A stretch of 54,923 nucleotides of DNA, taken from positions 1 to 54,923 of the forward strand of contig JAGOSC010000009.1 in assembly GCA_018062515.1 (NCBI GenBank). Direction: 5' to 3'. Numbering within the stretch: the first letter of the stretch is position 1; the number at the start of each line of letters is the position of its first letter. Below, piece by piece: positions 33,193 to 41,072 of the stretch. Source of the stretch: Candidatus Omnitrophota bacterium (GTDB taxonomy: Bacteria > Omnitrophota > Gorgyraeia > Zapsychrales > Zapsychraceae). The translations under genes and the position numbers were made by a program. The notes beneath the pieces were generated by a model. The model was not told where the DNA came from, searched no databases, and worked only from the letters and a program-made list of their open reading frames with translations.

Positions 33193-33893
33193 AAACATAT
33201 GTCATGGGCGACATTCATGGAAATTATAAAGCTTTGTGCCAATGTCTTGAGCGTTCGCAGTTTGATTACACCGTCGATCGTTTAATCGTTTTAGGTGATG
33301 TCAGCGACGGATTTCCTCAAGTGCGCGAATGCATTAATGAATTGCTGAAAATAAAACATCTGAATTACATTATGGGTAATCATGACGAATGGGTGTTACG
33401 GTGGGCGACGGAAGGTTACAAAGATATGATTTGGCTGCAGCAGGGTGGAATGAATACCATGATTTCTTATGATCATAAGTCAATGCCTCAAGCACACATT
33501 GATTTTTTGAAGAATGCTCATTATTTTCTTGAAGAAAACGGACGGGTATTTATTCATGCCGGAATTAATTTGAAACTTAGTATGGACCGGCAGGACAAAG
33601 AGGTTTTAGTCTGGGACAGAAATTTGATGAATGAAGCCTATATCAAACATCAATTAGATCCGCTTTATCGTTTCGGCCCTTACCGGGAAATTTATATCGG
33701 ACACACGCCAACGCAGGTCTTTCAATCGTTAAAACCGTTACATATGTGTAATGTTTGGGCGATGGATACGGGTGCTGGATGGACCGGAAAGCTCACCATT
33801 ATGGATGTGGACAGCAAAAAATTCTGGCAATCAGATCTCGCCACGGATCTTTATAAAGAGAACGGCCGGCAAGCCAAATTTTCTAAAGTGTAA
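33189..33893 (+). CDS. Serine/threonine-type metallophosphoesterase
   Basis: 234 residues. The PPP-family motifs are all present: GDIHGNYKAL (residues 8–17), VLGDVSDGFPQ (GDxxDG; usually GDxxDRG), GNHDEWVLRW, and later FIHAGIN and IGHTPTQ with the metal-binding histidines. Overall length and pattern match bacterial PrpA/ApaH-like phosphatases. The substrate is unknown: phosphoprotein, dinucleoside polyphosphate and other phosphate esters are all possible. Coupled by a 4-nt overlap to the L,D-transpeptidase gene; it ends the operon. Confidence 0.9.
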   Translation: MKTYVMGDIHGNYKALCQCLERSQFDYTVDRLIVLGDVSDGFPQVRECINELLKIKHLNYIMGNHDEWVLRWATEGYKDMIWLQQGGMNTMISYDHKSMPQAHIDFLKNAHYFLEENGRVFIHAGINLKLSMDRQDKEVLVWDRNLMNEAYIKHQLDPLYRFGPYREIYIGHTPTQVFQSLKPLHMCNVWAMDTGAGWTGKLTIMDVDSKKFWQSDLATDLYKENGRQAKFSKV

Positions 33894-33948
33894 AAGATTC
33901 TTCTATTTTTCCTCACGAAAAACCCTCACATCTAATCGTGCTTCAAAC

Positions 33949-34021
33949 GGGCTTGTAGCTCAATTTTGGTAGAGAGTTCGTTTGCAACGAAGAGTCCAGG
34001 GTTCGATCCCGATAAAGTCCA
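33949..34021 (+). tRNA. Degenerate tRNA-Ala(UGC)-like gene
   Basis: The acceptor arms GGGCTT and AAGTCC pair with one wobble, the D-region reads TAGCTC…GGTAGAG, and an anticodon loop TTTGCAA on a TTCG/CGAA stem would read UGC (Ala). The T-arm has the TTCGATC loop, but its stem pairs only at the two loop-proximal positions. The D-stem and anticodon stem each have a mismatch, and one base seems missing between them. No CCA tail beyond the genomic CCA-like end. It is either a decayed tRNA or a tRNA-like RNA. Confidence 0.45.
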
Positions 34022-34179
34022 TAAATATTTGTAAATAAATGACTTAGAATATTCTTTTTTTTTTTTGCAAATTAGGGGAAAAAAGTGCATACTTGTTTCA
34101 ATAAAACTTATCCGTAAGATTTTACTTTTAGAATTGCATCTATAAGTAGGCCAGATTAAATAAAAAGGAGATTTGCTCA

Positions 34180-36546
34180 ATGTATAAAATTATTATGAAC
34201 AAAAAGCTGGTTCTATTATTATTTATGGCATTGTTCGCTACGTCGAAAGCTGATGCTCAAACGCTACATAATGCTTGCTTGAACATTAAAAACATTTCTT
34301 CCAATATTACTTCCGATACGGCGTTGTGCCGTAGTCATTCTCCTTATACCGTGACAGGAGATATTAGTGTATTAAACGGAGCAAAATTAAAGATTCACCC
34401 CGGCGTGGTGGTAAAATTTAAAGCAGGAGCGAGTTTAAGTATTGGGAATGGTGATAATAGTACGGGAATCTTGTTAGCACAAGGAACGGAAGCGGAGCCG
34501 ATACTATTTACCTCCGAGTTAAGAAATCCAGCTCCGGGAGATTGGGACCAAATCCGTATTACAACTACAGGAACTGAAAAAGTGATTTTAGATCACATTA
34601 TTGTAGAATACGCCGGAAAGGATGCTTTAGAGGCATTTGATATATCTACACCTTGGAATAGTGACGGCACAATAAAACATTTCGCGGTAACAAATTCAAT
34701 ATTCAGAAATAATCATGGTAATGGACTATTAATAAATAATCAGGATAGCTATAATGCTCCTGTAATTGAAAATAATACTTTTGAAAACAACACATCTTAT
34801 CCTATAAAGATTGCTGGCGATTATATACTGCCGCCTTTATTAAGGAACAATACATATCTGGGGGAAGGTACTAGGGGACAAGGTAGTGGGCAAGGTATAC
34901 TTATTGATTCTTACATACTAGGCAGTCCAGGCGGTCAGACTTTGCGGTTTTTAAATGACAACACTTATTATGTTGCTGAAGGCCCTAAAATAATACTTCA
35001 ATTATTGATTATAGAACCCGGTGTGGTCATAAAATTTGGACCCAATGCGGGCATACAATTAGGGGATCAAGTACAGTTTGGAGCCTTGGTTGCTAGAGGA
35101 ACACCCAGTCAACCAATTATATTTACATCGAATTTAGAGAACCCGGTGCCTGGTAGTTGGGGTTCTATTTACGCTTATAGGCTTAATTCTTCGGATGCAC
35201 AATTAGATAATGTTATTATTGAATACGGTGGAAATTCGTCCCAAAATGCAGTTTGTACGTTTAGAGGAATGCCGAGTACCTTTACAAATTCAACTATTCG
35301 ATACAATCTAAAAAAAGGAGTTCAGAAGTTGTCAATAGGTGGTGCCCCTGGGTTATTGTCCGGTAACAATTTTAGTGACAATATTACTGGGGGATTCGAA
35401 AATAATCACCCATGGCTAGCACATGCTGAAAACAATTGGTGGGGAGATGCTTCTGGGCCGTCAGGTAATGGGCCAGGCTCAGGCCAATCTGTCACCGGAA
35501 ATGTGGAATTTGAGCCATGGAGAGGAGAACCAGCAGACTCTTCTTTTACATTTTATGATGTTTCCGTTCAACCAAAAACGTTTAATCAAAATGGAGGCTC
35601 AGTCACAATAAGCGCAAAATTGACTGAATCGGTTAATTGGGAGATCATCATTCGTGATGGTACAGACGCTATAGTTAGGACTTTTGCTGGGACAGGAACA
35701 GAAATAAACCAGAATTGGACGGGTGATGATAATTTCTTTCTACCCTTGCCAAACGGTGTATATAAATATACCATTTCAGCGGTGAGCGACGAAAATCCCA
35801 AAAATATAATTACTTTAATCGGCCGTTTAACTTTAGATGGCAGCACACCTCTTGCTAAAATCAATGAACCAGAGCCTTTTCTAATGGTGTCTAGTGGCCA
35901 ACAGGTTCAAATTTTTGGAACAGCTGCGGGGTCAAATTTTAATTCATACGTTCTTGAATACGGAAATGGATATTCACCTGCTGGTTGGACTACTTTTCAA
36001 TCGAGCACATCCATGGTGAATAATGGTTTATTAGGAACATGGGATATTCCACCATCACTTGTCGAAGCTGCTACAATACGTCTTCGTGTAACAAATAATT
36101 CATCCGTAACATCAATCCATGAATTTCCTGTAAAAGTTTTATCTGTTTTTACTGGCGACAATATAAATACGTCCCCGTCTGATGAAGACGTTTCAGAAGA
36201 TACAAGTAAGATGTTAGACATGGACAGTATTTTTTCACTCGATAAAGAGAGTTATATGCCAGAACCATTATCTTCGGATGCAAATATGGCCAAGGATAAT
36301 ACTATTTCAGCAACTATTACTTATGAATCAAACTGGACTTTAATAATTAAAGATAGTTTTGGATCAACTGTTCGATCATATAAAGGAACAGGTACAGTTA
36401 TTGACCAAAGATGGGACGGAAAGAATGATGAAGGAGTCATTCAGCCTGATGGAGATTATACTTATGAAATAGAGGCTGTCGAACCAAAAACAGGGATATC
36501 CGCTGTTAGTAGTGGTCAAGTTACAAAGACAGAAAACGTTAAATAA
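34180..36546 (+). CDS. Large secreted protein: parallel beta-helix with FlgD/Ig-like repeats
   Basis: 788 residues. The signal peptide ends in SKADA. Residues about 35–450 contain two related halves, each opening with a GVVVKFKAGASLSIG / GVVIKFGPNAGIQLG strand, then AEPILFTSELRNPAPGDW / SQPIIFTSNLENPVPGSW, and continuing into beta-helix coils (DNVIIEYGGN, FRNNHGNG). Such domains usually bind or cleave polysaccharides. Two FlgD-Ig-like modules follow (about 463–560 and 700–785), each with a WEIIIRDG / WTLIIKDS start and a DGxYTYEIEAV-like end. No catalytic residues are evident. GGAG lies 9 nt before ATG 34180; an intrinsic terminator follows. Confidence 0.85.
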   Translation: MYKIIMNKKLVLLLFMALFATSKADAQTLHNACLNIKNISSNITSDTALCRSHSPYTVTGDISVLNGAKLKIHPGVVVKFKAGASLSIGNGDNSTGILLAQGTEAEPILFTSELRNPAPGDWDQIRITTTGTEKVILDHIIVEYAGKDALEAFDISTPWNSDGTIKHFAVTNSIFRNNHGNGLLINNQDSYNAPVIENNTFENNTSYPIKIAGDYILPPLLRNNTYLGEGTRGQGSGQGILIDSYILGSPGGQTLRFLNDNTYYVAEGPKIILQLLIIEPGVVIKFGPNAGIQLGDQVQFGALVARGTPSQPIIFTSNLENPVPGSWGSIYAYRLNSSDAQLDNVIIEYGGNSSQNAVCTFRGMPSTFTNSTIRYNLKKGVQKLSIGGAPGLLSGNNFSDNITGGFENNHPWLAHAENNWWGDASGPSGNGPGSGQSVTGNVEFEPWRGEPADSSFTFYDVSVQPKTFNQNGGSVTISAKLTESVNWEIIIRDGTDAIVRTFAGTGTEINQNWTGDDNFFLPLPNGVYKYTISAVSDENPKNIITLIGRLTLDGSTPLAKINEPEPFLMVSSGQQVQIFGTAAGSNFNSYVLEYGNGYSPAGWTTFQSSTSMVNNGLLGTWDIPPSLVEAATIRLRVTNNSSVTSIHEFPVKVLSVFTGDNINTSPSDEDVSEDTSKMLDMDSIFSLDKESYMPEPLSSDANMAKDNTISATITYESNWTLIIKDSFGSTVRSYKGTGTVIDQRWDGKNDEGVIQPDGDYTYEIEAVEPKTGISAVSSGQVTKTENVK

Positions 36547-36581
36547 AGATTAGTTTTAATAGGCTTAGTGTTATATTCATC

Positions 36582-36619
36582 AAGAACTCTCTGCGCCAAG
36601 AGCGCGGGGAGTTCTTTTT
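36582..36619 (+). terminator. Intrinsic terminator after the beta-helix gene
   Basis: AAGAACTC pairs with GAGTTCTT, with an inner GCGC/GCGC stem, followed by T5. It lies about 35 nt after the stop and separates this gene from the polymerase cassette promoter. Confidence 0.88.
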
Positions 36620-36743
36620 ATTAAGAGAGCGGACCGGTCGTTCAACTTCCTCTCGGGTTCACGCTTCTTCTCGCCGATAATTAAAATAATCAATGACAAT
36701 TATGATTAAAAATTAATATAAATCCGGTCTATTTTTGTTGATC

Positions 36744-36772
36744 TTGACTACCACACTAGTGTGTGGTATATT
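36744..36772 (+). promoter_or_regulatory. Promoter with perfect palindromic operator (polymerase cassette)
   Basis: TTGACT (36744–36749), a 17-nt spacer and TATATT (36767–36772). The perfect inverted repeat TACCACACTAGTGTGTGGTA (36749–36768) fills the whole spacer and touches both promoter elements, an arrangement expected for tight repression. The -10 ends 5 nt before the ATG at 36778, so transcription should start at or next to that ATG and give a leaderless mRNA. A near-copy lies at 5438–5466. Confidence 0.75.
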
Positions 36773-36777
36773 TGGTC

Positions 36778-37215
36778 ATGGCGTTAACTGGATTTATTAG
36801 TCAAAATCACAAAAAACTTAATTCCCGATTATTGCAGTGTGCTGCCGAGCATGTACCAGCCATTTTGATCGATTGTGCTAATTCCGCCGATCCCCACCGA
36901 TTTTATCCCGCCATTGACCTTCTAACGATGCAGCAAATTTATGTATTTGAATTAGAACTTTTACATAAATTCCGTGATGTATTGAGGAAGGTTCCCATCT
37001 ACGCGAAAAAATTGAACGCGCAAATCATTGTGGTCACCACATCCGACCATCTGTTTAATTATCATAATGAAGATGAAAACCGAAATGTGAACGTTCATGC
37101 TTGGCAGCTCATGAAAAAGATCGGGTATTCCCATGAAATTGTGGTCGGAATATTGTTTCATTCAGAACAGTATCATTTGGCGAAAAAATATTGTGATGCG
37201 TTAAAGGAGATTTAA
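36778..37215 (+). CDS. RecA-like protein without Walker A (first gene of polymerase cassette)
   Basis: 145 residues from ATG 36778. The strand AILIDCANSADPHRFYPAID resembles the strand after the ATP-binding region of RecA/RadA-like proteins. AQIIVVTTSDHLFN occupies the position of a Walker-B-like strand followed by a DNA-contact loop. There is no GxxxxGKT/S anywhere, so ATP binding of the usual type is not expected. RecA-like proteins lacking ATPase motifs (ImuA, SulA type) accompany DNA-damage polymerases elsewhere; the relation here is inferred from weak similarity and context. The upstream GTG at 36763 lies inside the promoter and would not be transcribed. It shares its stop with the next start (TAATG). 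Confidence 0.6.
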   Translation: MALTGFISQNHKKLNSRLLQCAAEHVPAILIDCANSADPHRFYPAIDLLTMQQIYVFELELLHKFRDVLRKVPIYAKKLNAQIIVVTTSDHLFNYHNEDENRNVNVHAWQLMKKIGYSHEIVVGILFHSEQYHLAKKYCDALKEI

Positions 37216-37469
37216 TGGGACATACAGTTTCTTCTCAACGGGCGGTGATTGATATTGTTTTATCAGAACTTAAAGATCTTCCGACGGCCTTAAGGAAAGA
37301 TGAACGGATGATCTTAGAAGATTTGCTCAAAGAACCGCTCAAACATGTTGGTGCTATTTCTAATGTCAGTAGTATCGATGTGTGGGCGATGATTTTATTG
37401 TCGATCATGATTGAACAAGAGAAAAAAATACGGCAATTGGAGAAATACATTGAACGGTTATCTCATTGA
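37215..37469 (+). CDS. Small helical protein of the polymerase cassette
   Basis: 84 residues, AAAGGAG ribosome site and start overlapping the previous stop (TAATG). It appears all-helical: SQRAVIDIVLSELKDLPTAL, an acidic/basic middle, then SIDVWAMILLSIMIEQEKKI ending in a short coiled-coil-like QLEKYIERL. No Cys, no known motif. The 3' end overlaps the polymerase gene by 20 nt. Such a small coupled gene between a RecA-like protein and a polymerase would suit an adaptor or subunit, but no function can be assigned from sequence. Confidence 0.65.
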   Translation: MGHTVSSQRAVIDIVLSELKDLPTALRKDERMILEDLLKEPLKHVGAISNVSSIDVWAMILLSIMIEQEKKIRQLEKYIERLSH

Positions 37470-39645
37470 TGCTTATCGCCTCCAAAATAATATAGCCCTT
37501 TGGATCAAAACGCTCGACGGTGATAATATCCGCATGATTTATCCGTATGAAGTATCGATTTACGCGGATATGGAGGCCATTTCTCACTTAAATCATCATC
37601 ACATCTCTTTCAAAATCGTTCAAAAGAAAACATATTTGGAAACAAAATCCGTTTTGGAAATTAAAATTCCGTCGATTGATCAATTTGAACGTACCATTTC
37701 CATGTTGGAACGAATCACGCGGCATACGATCAGACTCTACAATGCGGACATTAAACCGGAACAAATGTTTTTATATCAACACGATCTTTATCCATTTCGT
37801 TTGATTCATTTTAATGACGATAATGTTTGTTCACTAAATATCGACGAGAAAGAGCCGTCATTTCGTCAACTGACGCTGGAAATTTTGCCTAATATGAGCA
37901 GCATGCATGAATTTGATTTTCCGGTGAGAAGAATTTTATTTAATGGTACAGAAATTAAGGGAACGGAAGAGACCATTTTGCGTCAATTTTCAGACATGTT
38001 TCATGAGTTCGATCCGGATGTCATTATGATGAAACGCGCCTATGCGCTCATTCCCTATTTATTTTCTCGTTTACAAATTCACAAAATCCCGAATCATTTC
38101 CATCGCTGGGATGATGGGCCTATTAAGTATCGAGGCGGGAGATCTTATTGGAGTTATAGCCAAGTCCGTTATCAGGATTATTCGATTCATTTAAGAGGAC
38201 GATTGCTGATTGATACCTCAACCGTCGTCGGAGCTGACTCTTCGCTCACGGGAATTATTGGACTGATTGATTTGTCAGGAACATTGTTTCAAGCTACCGT
38301 CGCCCGCAGTTATGGAGCCGTTTTTCAGTCGGCCTTGGTGAGGCTGATGATCACGGAAAACATGATTGTTCCGTATAAAGAAAAGCCGATTGAACCGCCC
38401 TTAACGATGTTTGCCATGTTAAAGGCGGATCGGGGAGGATTAACCATCGATCCGAAGGTTGGATTTCACACCAATGTTGCTGAATTAGACTTTATTAGCA
38501 TGTTTCCATGGCTGATTTATAATCACAATATTTCCGCCGAGTGTATTTTGTCCGACGAAGGGCCATTTGAACAAATTCCGTCATTACCGGTTAAAGTCTC
38601 ATTAAAAGAGAAGGGGCTTATCCCGCGCGCGCTAAAACCATTTATTGACCGGCGTATGTATTACAAGCAGCATCCGTCGGAGGAGAACGATCACCGCGCC
38701 AAAAGCCTGAAATGGATTTTAGTGAGTTGTTATGGATATTTAAGGTATCGTGAATTCAAATTAGGAATTCCGACGAGCCACATGGCGATTTGCGCTTATG
38801 CTCGGAACATGATTTTAAAATGCATGCGTACCGCCGAGGATAAAGGTTTCGATGTCATTCACGCGATTGTAGACAGTCTTTATATCCATAAACCGGACAT
38901 GTCGGTTGAGGAGGTTCATCAATTCTGCCGTGAACTTGAACACATAACCGGTATACCGATTTCTTATGAAGGGATTTTTAAATGGGTGGTTTTTTTGCCA
39001 AGCCGTACAAATCCGGATCGAGCATTACCGGCCACATATTTTGGTGTGTTTCAAAATGGGGAAGTGAAAGTACGCGGCCTTGAAATTCGGCAGCGAAGTA
39101 CGCCGGCCATTGTTAAGGCCGTTCAGGAAAATGCGATTAAATTAATGAAAGATTGTTCCAGTATAGAAGAGATAAGAGATAAGTTTCCGACGGTGTGTCA
39201 TTATACGCGTTACGTTTTGAATGAATTAAATCAATTCAAACCATCTTTGTTGACGAGTTCAATTCAGATCAGTAAAACCGAATATAAAACCAACATTCCT
39301 CAAAAGGTTGTTTTAGAGAAGTTAACTCGACGAGGAATTCAGATTCAGCCCGGACAAACGATTGAATTTATTCATTCGAATGAAGGGCCGATTTTACCGG
39401 ACGAATATAAACTTAATCCAGATAAAGAAAAATATCATAAGTTATTTGTAAGGGCTTTATTAGTCTTATTCCAACCGTTTGGTTTTTCTAAAAAAGACAT
39501 AACAGAGCAAATGAGTCATGAATTTCAGTTAGAACTAAGTTTTACTCTTGAGAAGCGCGGACACATTCTTTTAAAAGAGAATGGTGTAGAAAAAATGTTG
39601 TTAAACGAGGAAGAATCATCTTTAGAACAAGCGATAAAAGAATAA
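37450..39645 (+). CDS. Divergent family-B DNA polymerase-like protein
   Basis: 731 residues from TTG 37450 (GGAG 8 nt upstream). Polymerase motif A reads ELDFISMFPWLI with the metal Asp347. Motif B is KWILVSCYG, where Asn of KxxxNSxYG is Val. Motif C is HAIVDSLYI: the second, catalytic Asp475 of YxDTDS is kept but the first Asp is Ile. VRGLEIRQRSTP matches the thumb-proximal motif. The N-terminal exonuclease domain has lost its acidic residues (the DIE site reads TLE, the FD site reads IP), so proofreading is not expected. A family of inactivated archaeal-type B polymerases with a few bacterial members is known; this protein resembles that group, but with both metal aspartates present activity cannot be excluded. 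Confidence 0.78.
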   Translation: MNGYLIDAYRLQNNIALWIKTLDGDNIRMIYPYEVSIYADMEAISHLNHHHISFKIVQKKTYLETKSVLEIKIPSIDQFERTISMLERITRHTIRLYNADIKPEQMFLYQHDLYPFRLIHFNDDNVCSLNIDEKEPSFRQLTLEILPNMSSMHEFDFPVRRILFNGTEIKGTEETILRQFSDMFHEFDPDVIMMKRAYALIPYLFSRLQIHKIPNHFHRWDDGPIKYRGGRSYWSYSQVRYQDYSIHLRGRLLIDTSTVVGADSSLTGIIGLIDLSGTLFQATVARSYGAVFQSALVRLMITENMIVPYKEKPIEPPLTMFAMLKADRGGLTIDPKVGFHTNVAELDFISMFPWLIYNHNISAECILSDEGPFEQIPSLPVKVSLKEKGLIPRALKPFIDRRMYYKQHPSEENDHRAKSLKWILVSCYGYLRYREFKLGIPTSHMAICAYARNMILKCMRTAEDKGFDVIHAIVDSLYIHKPDMSVEEVHQFCRELEHITGIPISYEGIFKWVVFLPSRTNPDRALPATYFGVFQNGEVKVRGLEIRQRSTPAIVKAVQENAIKLMKDCSSIEEIRDKFPTVCHYTRYVLNELNQFKPSLLTSSIQISKTEYKTNIPQKVVLEKLTRRGIQIQPGQTIEFIHSNEGPILPDEYKLNPDKEKYHKLFVRALLVLFQPFGFSKKDITEQMSHEFQLELSFTLEKRGHILLKENGVEKMLLNEEESSLEQAIKE

Positions 39646-39663
39646 ACCTGCCGTCAACTATAC

Positions 39664-39692
39664 TTGCTTATTGCCTTCCTTTAATTTATAAT
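39664..39692 (+). promoter_or_regulatory. Promoter upstream of 148-residue secreted protein gene
   Basis: TTGCTT (39664–39669), a 17-nt spacer and a perfect TATAAT (39687–39692), 22 nt before ATG 39715. It shows that this gene is probably a separate transcription unit from the polymerase cassette. Confidence 0.6.
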
Positions 39693-39714
39693 TAGCCACT
39701 ATAAAAATTCTATT

Positions 39715-40161
39715 ATGAAAAACTTCTTAATATTATCATCCATTTTATTTTTACTTTCTTCATGGTCCAAGCCAGCCTACTCAAGCACATTGACTCAAAA
39801 AGAAGTCGAACGCGTCAAGGTCTGCAAAAAACTGTTTAATGGGATCGACGGAAAAACATTGGATGAGAGTATAACTTTACTGGAAGAGAATACTTATCCA
39901 AAAGAAAATCTCATTCTTCTCGAGGCCATGGCGAAAACATACGCGGAGATGGTCGAGGAACAAAACGTCGTCGATATTAAGAAAAAAGAATGGCTTTATT
40001 CTATGGTCAAACTTAATATGGCTTATTTACAGCTGGGTGGTTATCAATTGAAAAAGGCCCACGCGGTACCGCTGCATCAAGTGATTCAAACCAAACTCAA
40101 ATCCTACATACCGGTTGAATTAATGGAAAACCGGGATCTATTTAATCCTTTAGAATTTTAA
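39715..40161 (+). CDS. Secreted protein of unknown function
   Basis: 148 residues. The signal peptide MKNFLILSSILFLLSSWSKP ends near AYSS. The mature protein is helical and charged (LTQKEVERVKVCKKLFNGID, then KKKEWLYSMVKLNMAYLQLG), with a single Cys. The repeated Leu spacing could fit a helical-repeat fold, but no family is recognised. It lies between the polymerase cassette and a transporter gene and has its own promoter. Confidence 0.7.
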   Translation: MKNFLILSSILFLLSSWSKPAYSSTLTQKEVERVKVCKKLFNGIDGKTLDESITLLEENTYPKENLILLEAMAKTYAEMVEEQNVVDIKKKEWLYSMVKLNMAYLQLGGYQLKKAHAVPLHQVIQTKLKSYIPVELMENRDLFNPLEF

Positions 40162-40174
40162 AATTGGATCATCT

Positions 40175-41062
40175 GTGTCGACGAACAATCGAGATAATCT
40201 AGGGTTATTATTAGGCTTTATCGCTGTTCTTTGTTTTGGACTGACCTTGCCTTTGACGCGTTTTGCCGTCACTGAACTCGATCCGGTCTTTGTGAGTATG
40301 GGAAGAGCTTTTATTGCGGCGATTGTTGCAGCCATCATTTTATGGGTACGGCGTGCGCCATTTCCGACGAGAAAACAAATTCCATCTTTACTCATCGTCG
40401 GTTTTTCCATCAGCATAGCGTTTCCGCTTTTGGTTGCTTACGCGATGGTGTCTTTACCCGCTTCACACGGAGGAATTGTGATTGGCTTCTTACCGATAGC
40501 GACGACATTTTGTATTTATCAAATGGATCATGAGCAGCCATCCAAGTCTTTTTGGGTGTCAGGAATTCTGGGTGCTATATCCGTCGTTGGATATGCTATT
40601 TTAAGATCCGGTGGTATTTTGCATCCAGCGGATATATTATTATTGGTCACCGTCGTCGTGGGAGCCATAGGCTATGCACACGGAGCCATTTTAGCCAAAA
40701 GTATCGGCGGAATGCAGGTCATGTGCTGGGCACTGGTTTTAGTTTCACCCATTTTGGCTTTCGGGGCTATCCCGCAATTTCTACGCGTCAATGCGACGGA
40801 AATATCCTGGCCTATATGGGCCGCGTTTATTTATTTGTCTTTGATTAGTCAACTTTTTGGTATGGCTTTGTGGTATAAAGCATTAAGCCTCGGAAGTATT
40901 GTTAAAATCAGTCAGATTCAATTATTGCAACCGTTTTTCACCATCGGTTTTGCGGCATTATTATTTGGAGAACATATTGATACGCTCACTTGGGTTGCAG
41001 CAATATTAGTGGTTTTGTTCATTCAATTATCACGCCATGCGCAGGTCAAAATGGGAGTATAA
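40175..41062 (+). CDS. EamA/DMT-family transporter
   Basis: 295 residues with ten predicted membrane segments in two EamA repeats of five. The typical pattern is visible: GLLLGFIAVLCFGLTLPLTR at the start, LPASHGGIVIGFLPI at the end of the first repeat's pore region, and LLQPFFTIGFAALLFGEHID in the second. The drug/metabolite superfamily exports amino acids, nucleotides and other small molecules; the substrate cannot be read from the sequence. GTG start; no strong ribosome site is visible. The GST gene follows within 10 nt and may be co-transcribed. Confidence 0.9.
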   Translation: MSTNNRDNLGLLLGFIAVLCFGLTLPLTRFAVTELDPVFVSMGRAFIAAIVAAIILWVRRAPFPTRKQIPSLLIVGFSISIAFPLLVAYAMVSLPASHGGIVIGFLPIATTFCIYQMDHEQPSKSFWVSGILGAISVVGYAILRSGGILHPADILLLVTVVVGAIGYAHGAILAKSIGGMQVMCWALVLVSPILAFGAIPQFLRVNATEISWPIWAAFIYLSLISQLFGMALWYKALSLGSIVKISQIQLLQPFFTIGFAALLFGEHIDTLTWVAAILVVLFIQLSRHAQVKMGV

Positions 41063-41072
41063 GGGAGAGTAT

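Noticed and set aside
36749..36768. Calling the palindrome a LexA box
   Set aside because: It matches neither the Proteobacterial CTGT-N8-ACAG nor the Gram-positive GAAC-N4-GTTC box, and no lexA gene is in the window; the regulator is left open.
36763..36777. GTG at 36763 as start of the RecA-like gene
   Set aside because: It lies between the -35 and -10 elements inside the operator, so it would not be on the mRNA; ATG 36778 is used.
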